The notes under the pieces were generated by a model. The model had not been told where the DNA came from. It did no database searches and worked only from the letters and a program-made list of their open reading frames with translations. From Fidelibacterota bacterium (GTDB lineage: Bacteria > Fidelibacterota > Marinisomatia > Marinisomatales > TCS55): a stretch of DNA of 5,380 bases. Below are positions 1 to 5,380 of the stretch, piece after piece. Each line of letters starts with the position of its first letter. The stretch's first letter is position 1. Both the position numbers and the translations under genes were made by a program. Location of the stretch: assembly GCA_014239505.1 (NCBI GenBank), contig JAAZYT010000072.1:1-5380 (forward strand), given 5' to 3'.

Positions 1-345
1 AAAGTTTCTGATGCTATGGAATATCTAATAAATGAATCTTCTAAAAGAAGAAAAATTCAAGAGGATTATAATAAAAAACATGGTATAAAACCTGAAACAG
101 TTTATAAATCTACAGATGAGATAATGGGGACAACAACTGTAGCTGATTCAAAACATGATGAAAAAGATCCTGATAAATATAAAAGTCGTAGAGGGGATGA
201 TTTTAGCAAAATAGATAAAAAATTAGCACTTGATATGATGAGAGAGGAAATGCTGGAGTCAGCTGATTCTTTAGACTTTGAACGTGCTGCAAAATTAAGA
301 GATGAAATAGCTCTAATCGAGAATGAATTATTAAACGTATTCTAA
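1..345 (+). CDS. uvrB: UvrABC system protein B, C-terminal fragment (5' end outside window)
   Basis: UvrB is the damage-verifying helicase-like subunit of cytoplasmic nucleotide excision repair; it is loaded by UvrA and recruits UvrC. Only the last 114 codons are present. The frame is open from base 1 (K-V-S-D-A-M-E-Y...), so the ATG at 16 is an internal methionine, not the start. The fragment begins with the characteristic UvrB tail: S-x-K-R-R-K-I-Q-E-x-Y-N-K-K-H-G-I-K-P-E-T, followed by K-S-x-D-E-I-M-G and T-V-A-D. A charged, variable linker leads to a C-terminal UVR motif at about fragment residues 71-110 (nt 211-330), with the hallmark D-F-E-R-A-A-K-L-R-D-E-I. This coiled-coil hairpin binds UvrA or UvrC. 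The helicase motifs lie upstream of the window. The stop TAA at 343-345 is 9 nt before the next gene. UvrC also has a UVR motif, but the N-K-K-H-G-I-K-P segment identifies UvrB. Confidence 0.96.
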   Translation, partial: KVSDAMEYLINESSKRRKIQEDYNKKHGIKPETVYKSTDEIMGTTTVADSKHDEKDPDKYKSRRGDDFSKIDKKLALDMMREEMLESADSLDFERAAKLRDEIALIENELLNVF

Positions 346-354
346 GAGATTAAA

Positions 355-1557
355 ATGAGTATAGAACGAATCCAAAAAAAATCTGGAATTATTGGAAGAT
401 CTGATTCCATTCAACAAGTCCTTGAAATGATTTTACAAGTTTCACCTGTAGATATATCTGTTTTAATTACAGGTGAGTCAGGGACAGGTAAAGAAATGAT
501 TGCTAAAGCGCTACATCAAAATAGTAAAAGGTCTCACGAATCACTAGTGACCGTTAATTGTGGTGCAATTCCAGAAGGAATTATAGAAAGCGAATTATTT
601 GGCCACAAAAAAGGTGCTTATACTGATGCTAGAGATGATAGGAAGGGTTATTTTGAAACAGCTAATAAAGGAACGATTTTTCTTGATGAGATAGGTGAGA
701 CTCCTTTGAAAACTCAAGTAAAACTACTTCGTGTACTTGAAAGTGGTGAATTCATGCCTGTTGGAGCATCGAAATCAAAAAAAACTGATGTTAGAGTTAT
801 TGCTGCTACAAATAAAGATTTAGCTAGCCTAGTTTCTAAAGAAAAATTTAGGCAAGATCTTTACTATAGATTGAAAACTGTAACTATTGATTCACCGCCT
901 CTTCGTAATCGTGTTGAAGATATTGGTTTACTTGTTGAGCGATTTGCTCTTGAATTCACACGTTCAAATGATATGCTTTACAGAGGTTTTATGCCAGAAT
1001 CCATCCGAACAATGAAAAATTTTTCTTGGAATGGAAATGTCCGGGAACTTAAAAATTTTGTAGAAAGTATAATAGTTCTAGAAAAAGGAGAGCGAATTAC
1101 TGTTGATATGGTTGAAAAGCAATTAGGAATGAATAAAACAGGCGTACATGACAATACAGCACTGCCAGTTGTTGTCCCTCAACCAGCAGAATCTGCAGAA
1201 CGAGAATTAATACTTCGTCAACTTTTTTTACTTCGTCAAGATGTAGAATTTTTAAAACAAGTAGCTTCGGAGGGAAGCTCTATTTCAAGCCATGTAGGTG
1301 TACCAGTTATTTCTAAGAATAGTGGTGAAGTGAATCCTAGCTTACATATTGAGGAAGATGTTGAAAATTTTATTAAAAATAGTGCAATTGGTGATATTAC
1401 CATGGAAGATCTTGAGCGTGAAGTAATAGAACGTACGCTAAAATATTTCAACAATAACCGTCGCGCTTCGGCAAAATCATTAAATATGAGCGAAAGAACC
1501 TTATATCGTAAAATTGACCAATATGGATTAGAGCGAAAGATCAAGTTAAATGAATAA
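355..1557 (+). CDS. Sigma-54 interacting AAA+ transcriptional regulator, no receiver domain, Fis-type HTH
   Basis: This is a cytoplasmic enhancer-binding protein of the NtrC/PspF type (400 aa), expected to use ATP hydrolysis to open promoters held by RpoN holoenzyme. There is no receiver, GAF or PAS domain: the AAA+ core begins by residue 12 (G-I-I-G-R-S). Visible motifs are Walker A G-E-S-G-T-G-K-E (40-47), L1 loop G-A-Y-T-D-A (87-92, consensus GAFTGA), Walker B I-F-L-D-E-I (108-113), the A-A-T-N-K-D-L segment (150-156), arginine-finger region F-R-Q-D-L-Y-Y-R-L (165-173), and W-N-G-N-V-R-E-L (225-232, usually WPGNVREL). A linker of about 85 residues includes a heptad-like helix (about 282-303). 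The Fis-type HTH is at about 347-393, with N-R-R-A-S-A-K-S-L and S-E-R-T-L-Y-R-K. The ATG at 355 is the only sensible start, with only a weak purine-rich stretch upstream. The gene follows uvrB by 9 nt and overlaps the LptE-like gene by 8 nt. Without a sensor, activity may be set by protein level or a partner (inference). The targets are unknown. Confidence 0.93.
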   Translation: MSIERIQKKSGIIGRSDSIQQVLEMILQVSPVDISVLITGESGTGKEMIAKALHQNSKRSHESLVTVNCGAIPEGIIESELFGHKKGAYTDARDDRKGYFETANKGTIFLDEIGETPLKTQVKLLRVLESGEFMPVGASKSKKTDVRVIAATNKDLASLVSKEKFRQDLYYRLKTVTIDSPPLRNRVEDIGLLVERFALEFTRSNDMLYRGFMPESIRTMKNFSWNGNVRELKNFVESIIVLEKGERITVDMVEKQLGMNKTGVHDNTALPVVVPQPAESAERELILRQLFLLRQDVEFLKQVASEGSSISSHVGVPVISKNSGEVNPSLHIEEDVENFIKNSAIGDITMEDLEREVIERTLKYFNNNRRASAKSLNMSERTLYRKIDQYGLERKIKLNE

Positions 1558-2104
1558 AAATAATATTTTTATAATTCTTTGCTCTCTTTTTTCTGGGTGT
1601 ATATATTACTCTATGGCGGGTAGTATACCTGCTCATATCACTTCGATCTCAATACCAATTGTTGAGAATCAAACTGCTGAATTTGGTATGAGTGAGTCCG
1701 TTACAGAAAACTTATTACTTAAGTTTAATGAGGAAAATATCCTTAGAGTTACAGATGAAGAACAAGCAACTTCTATACTTAGAGGTACAATAGTTCGTGT
1801 TACTGATGCACCATATACTTTCACTAAAGAAGAAGCAGTGACAGAATATAGATTTACAGTACATATGAAAGTAGAATGGTTCGATGTTAGAGATGACAAA
1901 GTTTTAATAGAAAAAGAATTTTCTGGGTGGGGTGCTTATGGTCTATCAGGTGATATTAGTTCTGATGCTATTGATAATGATGGAGATGGATTGATTGATA
2001 GCGAAGATGATAATGAATTTGGTGATCCACGTGAATTTGCTACGGCAGTAGCAGTAACAAAAATTGCAGAAGATGTTTTGAATGAAATCATGACATCGTG
2101 GTAA
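1550..2104 (+). CDS. lptE: LptE-like outer-membrane LPS-assembly lipoprotein with an EF-hand-like insert
   Basis: LptE plugs the LptD barrel in the outer membrane and assists final LPS insertion. The 184-aa product starts with a short signal peptide (M-N-K-N-N, then a hydrophobic run) ending in a lipobox-like F-S-G-C, with the lipidated Cys at residue 17; Phe at -3 is tolerated but not ideal. The mature start C-I-Y-Y-S-M-A-G-S-I-P-x-H-I and the following strand S-I-P-I-V-E-N-Q-T match the family opening. They are followed by a helix with L-L-L-K-F (56-60), the strand S-I-L-R-G-T-I (75-81), and V-T-E-Y-R-F-T-V (97-104). Residues 142-153 form a near-canonical EF-hand loop (D-N-D-G-D-G-L-I-D-S-E-D) between the strand region and the terminal helix; I know of no such loop in ordinary LptE. 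The ATG at 1550 is chosen because the next Met (residue 22) would lose the lipobox. The 8-nt overlap with the regulator gene suggests translational coupling. Family assignment is from motif recall; the exact role is inferred. Confidence 0.82.
   Translation: MNKNNIFIILCSLFSGCIYYSMAGSIPAHITSISIPIVENQTAEFGMSESVTENLLLKFNEENILRVTDEEQATSILRGTIVRVTDAPYTFTKEEAVTEYRFTVHMKVEWFDVRDDKVLIEKEFSGWGAYGLSGDISSDAIDNDGDGLIDSEDDNEFGDPREFATAVAVTKIAEDVLNEIMTSW
1973..2008 (+). other. EF-hand-like calcium-binding loop coding segment within the LptE-like gene
   Basis: The twelve codons give D142-N-D-G-D-G-L-I-D-S-E-D153. Acidic residues fill loop positions 1, 3, 5, 9 and 12, Gly is at 6 and Ile at 8, which is the EF-hand/dockerin calcium-loop pattern with Asp rather than Glu at 12. 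A further Asp (154) follows, then N-E-F-G-D-P-R-E. No second loop is visible in the protein, so this is a single loop, similar in style to the D-x-D-x-D-G repeats of extracellular proteins. Calcium binding is inferred from pattern only. Confidence 0.7.
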
Positions 2105-2139
2105 TATTAATATTGTTTTAACTTAAAAATGTGAGAAGA

Positions 2140-3429
2140 ATGAAAACTACAATTGCAGAATTAAAAGATTTTGAAGGGAAAGAGGTTGTTTTAAATGGCT
2201 GGGTATACAATCTTAGGTCTATCGGTAAAATTTGGTTTTTGATATTGCGTGATGGCACAGGATTAGTTCAATGTGTCGTGGTAAAAGCAGATACTGAAGA
2301 ATCAATTTTTAACTTGGAAAATAAGTTAACACAAGAATCTTCAGTTACTATAACTGGAACAGTTCGTGCTGAACCGCGATCAGTTGGAGGTTATGAACTT
2401 GGTGTAACAAACATTGAGGTTCATCAATTTGCTGAAGAATATCCTATATCGCATAAAGAACATGGCACTGACTTTTTAATGAGTAATAGACATCTTTGGT
2501 TGCGTTCAAAAAATCAAAATGCAATATTAAAAATTAGACATCAAGTCATTAAAGCAACTAGAGATTTCTACGATAATAATGGTTTTACATTAATGGACTC
2601 TCCAATTTTAACTGCCAATGCTGTTGAAGGGACAAGCACGTTATTTGAGTTAGACTATTTTGATCGATCTGCTTACTTAACTCAAAGTGGTCAATTATAT
2701 GGAGAATCAAGTGCAATGGCCTTTGGTAAAATATATGTTTTTGGCCCAACTTTTAGAGCTGAAAAATCAAAAACACGCCGTCATTTGACTGAATTTTGGA
2801 TGGTTGAACCTGAGATGGCATACTGCGATTTAGAGGAGAATATGGAATGGGCAGAAAAACATGTTAGTTATGTTGTTCAATGGTGTTTAGAACACTGTAA
2901 GGAAGAATTAAAAGTGCTTGAACGGGATATCTCATCATTAGAAAAAGTAGTGCCACCATTTCCTAGAATTACATATGATGAGGCTGCAAAGATTCTAAAA
3001 GATAAAGGAGCTGACTTCGAATATGGTTCTGACTTTGGAGGAACTGATGAGACTATTATTTCAGAAGAGTTTGACAGACCAGTAATGATTCATCGTTGGC
3101 CTGCTGAGATCAAAGCTTTCTATATGAAAAGAGATCCTCAAAACGAAGATTTAGCACTAGGAGTGGATATGATAGCTCCTGAAGGGTTTGGTGAGATTAT
3201 TGGAGGTGGTCAAAGAGAAGATGATCACGATAAGCTTCTTAAGCGAATTAATGAGCATGATCTTCCTGTTGAACCGTTTCAATGGTATCTTGATCTAAGG
3301 AAATATGGATCAGTACCGCATTCAGGTTTTGGCTTAGGTATTGAACGGACTGTAGGCTGGATTTGTGGAACCAAACATGTTCGTGAGACAATACCTTATC
3401 CACGTACAATGCATAGGATAGAACCTTAA
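2140..3429 (+). CDS. asnS: Asparaginyl-tRNA synthetase (class IIb)
   Basis: This cytoplasmic enzyme activates asparagine with ATP and charges tRNA-Asn. Starting at ATG 2140 it is 429 aa, close to the roughly 430 aa of the compact Bacillus/Thermus-type AsnRS. The N-terminal OB-fold anticodon-binding domain covers about residues 16-97 (G-W-V-Y-N-L-R-S, then F-L-I-L-R-D-G-T-G). The segment H-K-E-H-G-T-D-F-L, then N-R-H-L-W-L-R-S, marks the hinge. The catalytic domain shows motif 1 near D-N-N-G-F-T-L-M-D-S-P (145-155), the amino-acid pocket segment Y-L-T-Q-S-G-Q-L-Y (179-187), motif 2 F-R-A-E-K-S-K-T-R-R-H-L (205-216) with E-F-W-M-V-E-P-E (218-225), and motif 3 G-F-G-L-G-I-E-R (396-403). The HGTDFL and EFWMVEPE signatures fit AsnRS rather than AspRS. 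A GTG at 2131 would add M-R-R; I prefer the ATG because M-K-T-T-I-A-E-L matches the usual family N-terminus, although neither has a well-spaced Shine-Dalgarno. The gene is 35 nt after lptE and 12 nt before nadE. Confidence 0.95.
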   Translation: MKTTIAELKDFEGKEVVLNGWVYNLRSIGKIWFLILRDGTGLVQCVVVKADTEESIFNLENKLTQESSVTITGTVRAEPRSVGGYELGVTNIEVHQFAEEYPISHKEHGTDFLMSNRHLWLRSKNQNAILKIRHQVIKATRDFYDNNGFTLMDSPILTANAVEGTSTLFELDYFDRSAYLTQSGQLYGESSAMAFGKIYVFGPTFRAEKSKTRRHLTEFWMVEPEMAYCDLEENMEWAEKHVSYVVQWCLEHCKEELKVLERDISSLEKVVPPFPRITYDEAAKILKDKGADFEYGSDFGGTDETIISEEFDRPVMIHRWPAEIKAFYMKRDPQNEDLALGVDMIAPEGFGEIIGGGQREDDHDKLLKRINEHDLPVEPFQWYLDLRKYGSVPHSGFGLGIERTVGWICGTKHVRETIPYPRTMHRIEP

Positions 3430-3441
3430 TAAAGTTTTTCT

Positions 3442-5061
3442 ATGAAAATTGCGCTTTGCCAGATAAATCCCACAGTTGGGGCAATTAATCAAAATAAAAA
3501 GATTATACTTGAGACGTATAATCGGGCTATTGATTTAGAAGCAGACGTCATAGTATTCCCTGAACTTGCTATTATAGGCTATCCACCTCAAGATCTATTA
3601 CTGAGAGATCGTTTTATTATAAATGCGCAAAATGCATTAAATGAAATAGCTCAAAAATCAACAATCCCTGTTATTTTGGGAAATACTCTGATTGAAGATA
3701 ATAAACTTTATAATTGTGCATTTATTTGTGAAAATGGTGAAATAGTAAGTCATTATAAAAAAAGATTATTACCTACTTATGATGTGTTTGATGAGGATCG
3801 TTATTTTGCTGCTGGAAATAAACATTGCATAGTGGAATTAGCAATTGATGGAAAAAATACTAAAATAGGTTTACAAATCTGCGAAGATCTTTGGGATAAA
3901 AATTATTCATGTGACCTTGCTAAAGAGCTTAAAGAATCAGGTGCAGAAATAATTATTAATATTTCTGCTTCACCTTACAGAGTAGATAAACTATTAGATC
4001 GTTGTGAACTTATTCAAACAAAAGCGAAGGATAATAGTATACCATATATTTACTGCAATTTAGTTGGCGCACAAGATGAACTTATATTTGATGGTCAATC
4101 TTTGGCTTATAATGAGAATGGTCAATTAATAGCTCAAGGCAAATCTTTTGAAGAAGAAATAGTCATGGTTGATCTTAGTTTAAACAAGCCAATGAATCTA
4201 AAAGTTCTACAAAGAGAAGAAAAAATCTATAATGCTTTAGTTCTTGGAATTAAAGACTATTTCAAGAAAACTAACCATTCAGAGGCTGTAATTGGACTTA
4301 GTGGTGGTATAGATTCTAGTTTAACAGCTTCAATTGCTGTTGATGCACTTGGTAAAGAGAATGTTCATGGTGTTTCTATGCCCTCAAAATTTTCAAGTCA
4401 ACATAGTAAAGATGATGCAAAATTATTATCTGAAAACTTAGGTGTTGATTACAGAACTATATCTATTGAATCAATTGTTAGTTCTTTTGAGCAATCTTTA
4501 AAAGCGAGCTATAATGGTAGTGAATCTGGAGTTGCAGAAGAGAATATTCAAGCAAGAGCTCGTGGAAGTATTATTATGGCGCTATCCAATAAATTTAATT
4601 GGTTAGTTTTATCTACAGGAAATAAGACAGAATTGGCTATGGGATATTGTACCCTTTATGGAGATATGAATGGCGGCCTTGCTGTTATCTCAGATCTCTC
4701 AAAGACTGATGTTTATGCCTTATCTAAGTGGGTTAATAAGAATGCTGGTTTTGAACGCATTCCTTTAAGTTCAATTGAAAAACCACCATCAGCAGAATTA
4801 CGTCCAGAACAGGTTGATCCATTTGATTATGATGTGGTTAGTCCTTTAGTTAGCTCTCTTATTGATGATGAGAAATCTCCATCAGAATTAATTAAAGAAG
4901 GTGTAGACCCTGAATTGGTAAAAGATATCTCAAATCGAATTCGAATTAATGAGTACAAAAGACGCCAAGCTGCTCCTGGCTTAAAAGTAACTTCAAAAGC
5001 CTTTGGAATGGGTAGGAGAGTACCAATTATTAATCAATATGATGAGTTAAAACATGATTAA
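3442..5061 (+). CDS. nadE: Glutamine-dependent NAD+ synthetase
   Basis: This enzyme catalyses the last step of NAD biosynthesis: ATP-dependent amidation of nicotinic acid adenine dinucleotide, using ammonia released from glutamine. The 539-aa protein has both domains. The N-terminal nitrilase/glutaminase domain (about 1-250) carries the Glu-Lys-Cys triad: E41 in F-P-E-L-A, K107 in K-K-R-L-L-P-T-Y, and C147 in Q-I-C-E-D-L-W-D. The C-terminal synthetase domain (about 260-535) has the N-type ATP pyrophosphatase P-loop L-S-G-G-I-D-S-S (286-293), the S-T-G-N-K-T-E-L-A-M-G-Y segment (391-402), Y-G-D-M-N-G-G (406-412), and K-P-P-S-A-E-L-R-P (447-455). It therefore differs from the short ammonia-only NadE of E. 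coli. The ATG at 3442 gives the usual M-K-I-A-L-C-Q-I-N start; no Shine-Dalgarno is seen. It lies 12 nt after asnS, and its last 8 nt overlap the next start. All catalytic residues are present and nothing suggests degeneration. Confidence 0.97.
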   Translation: MKIALCQINPTVGAINQNKKIILETYNRAIDLEADVIVFPELAIIGYPPQDLLLRDRFIINAQNALNEIAQKSTIPVILGNTLIEDNKLYNCAFICENGEIVSHYKKRLLPTYDVFDEDRYFAAGNKHCIVELAIDGKNTKIGLQICEDLWDKNYSCDLAKELKESGAEIIINISASPYRVDKLLDRCELIQTKAKDNSIPYIYCNLVGAQDELIFDGQSLAYNENGQLIAQGKSFEEEIVMVDLSLNKPMNLKVLQREEKIYNALVLGIKDYFKKTNHSEAVIGLSGGIDSSLTASIAVDALGKENVHGVSMPSKFSSQHSKDDAKLLSENLGVDYRTISIESIVSSFEQSLKASYNGSESGVAEENIQARARGSIIMALSNKFNWLVLSTGNKTELAMGYCTLYGDMNGGLAVISDLSKTDVYALSKWVNKNAGFERIPLSSIEKPPSAELRPEQVDPFDYDVVSPLVSSLIDDEKSPSELIKEGVDPELVKDISNRIRINEYKRRQAAPGLKVTSKAFGMGRRVPIINQYDELKHD

Positions 5062-5380
5062 AAGAATAATCCTTTTTATATTTTTAATATCATTGGTTTT
5101 GGGCCAAAAACGATCTCCAGCTAAGTATTGGGAATCATTGGAAATCAAAGAAAAAGTAGCCTTTATAAACGGCGTATATGCTGCAGGCGCGAAGCTGAAG
5201 TTTCATCATAAACAAGAAGTGAAAAAACAATACAATCAGGATGTAAATTGGGTGGAGCCTTATTATATAGAACGGTTTTATGGGATTATTGATGAACACC
5301 GCTCAAAGGATGTAGGATATCAGGTGGACCTTATTGCAAAAGCGATGGATGCTTTTTATTCGAACTATGATAACACAGCT
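5054..5380 (+). CDS. Unrecognised exported protein, N-terminal part (3' end outside window)
   Basis: An open frame of 109 codons runs from ATG 5054 to the last base with no stop, so the gene is cut by the window edge. I do not recognise a family. The product begins M-I-K-R-I-I-L-F-I-F-L-I-S-L-V-L-G-Q: two basic residues, a hydrophobic core of about 12 residues and a likely cleavage site near G17-Q18, which reads as a Sec signal peptide without a lipobox Cys. The mature part is charged and looks helical, with aromatic-rich stretches K-Y-W-E-S-L, F-I-N-G-V-Y-A-A-G and M-D-A-F-Y-S-N-Y. The spacing W...L...K..F..G resembles small helical periplasmic proteins, but that is only an impression. Its start overlaps the nadE stop by 8 nt (ATGATTAA), supporting real translation and coupling. 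Hand-counted G+C over 5101-5380 is about 39% (108 of 280), above the sampled upstream stretches (about 25-27%). A periplasmic or secreted location is inferred. Confidence 0.75.
   Translation, partial: MIKRIILFIFLISLVLGQKRSPAKYWESLEIKEKVAFINGVYAAGAKLKFHHKQEVKKQYNQDVNWVEPYYIERFYGIIDEHRSKDVGYQVDLIAKAMDAFYSNYDNTA

Noticed and set aside
1236..1544. Open frame of 102 codons on the minus strand
   Set aside because: It lies wholly antisense to the HTH-encoding end of the sigma-54 regulator, where the plus-strand protein has clear family motifs; it is a shadow frame.
1669..1899. Open frame of 76 codons on the minus strand
   Set aside because: It is antisense to the conserved core of the LptE-like gene and its product shows no recognisable motif.
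2078..2107. Possible sigma-70-like promoter before asnS: TTGAAT, 18-nt spacer, TAATAT
   Set aside because: Each hexamer matches only 4 of 6 consensus bases, and such matches are common in DNA this AT-rich; not strong enough to annotate.
2116..2128. Short palindrome TTTTAA-C-TTAAAA between lptE and asnS
   Set aside because: It is pure A/T in its arms, only six bases each with a one-base centre and no T-tract, so it is neither a convincing operator nor a terminator.
2131..2139. GTG at 2131 as the asnS start
   Set aside because: It would add only M-R-R before the usual family N-terminus and has no better ribosome binding site; kept as an alternative, not the call.
2463..2474. TGGCAC resembling a sigma-54 -24 element (also at 2253-2258)
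   Set aside because: Both lie inside asnS, and at the required 5-nt spacing there is no TTGC -12 element (TTTT and TAGT instead).

Overview
The window is AT-rich (roughly one third G+C by eye). It carries six co-directional plus-strand genes packed almost end to end, with no tRNA, rRNA, mobile element or CRISPR array that I can see. The organism looks like a diderm bacterium of the FCB group, possibly a marine Marinimicrobia (SAR406)-like lineage. Three things point that way: an outer-membrane LptE-like lipoprotein, a receiver-less sigma-54 activator directly in front of it (an arrangement I recall from Bacteroidetes-type genomes), and the lack of strong Shine-Dalgarno sequences before the starts. 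This placement is inference, since no phylogenetic marker can be searched here.

Layout: positions 1-345 hold the 3' end of uvrB (C-terminal UVR motif). Positions 355-1557 encode a sigma-54 interacting AAA+ regulator with a Fis-type HTH and no N-terminal sensory domain. Positions 1550-2104 encode an LptE-like lipoprotein, overlapping the regulator by 8 nt. Positions 2140-3429 encode asparaginyl-tRNA synthetase, 3442-5061 glutamine-dependent NAD+ synthetase, and 5054-5380 the start of an unrecognised exported protein that overlaps nadE by 8 nt and runs off the window. Gaps between genes are 9-35 nt and no intrinsic terminator was found, so one or a few long transcripts are likely.

Most of the content is housekeeping: DNA repair, translation, NAD synthesis and outer-membrane assembly. 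I do not see a clear new multi-gene system. The points most worth a second look are an EF-hand-like calcium-binding loop inside the LptE-like protein; the non-consensus sigma-54 contact loop (GAYTDA) and the heptad-containing linker of the regulator; the tight coupling of that regulator to lptE; and the exported protein at the right edge, whose G+C is higher than that of the neighbouring stretches sampled.
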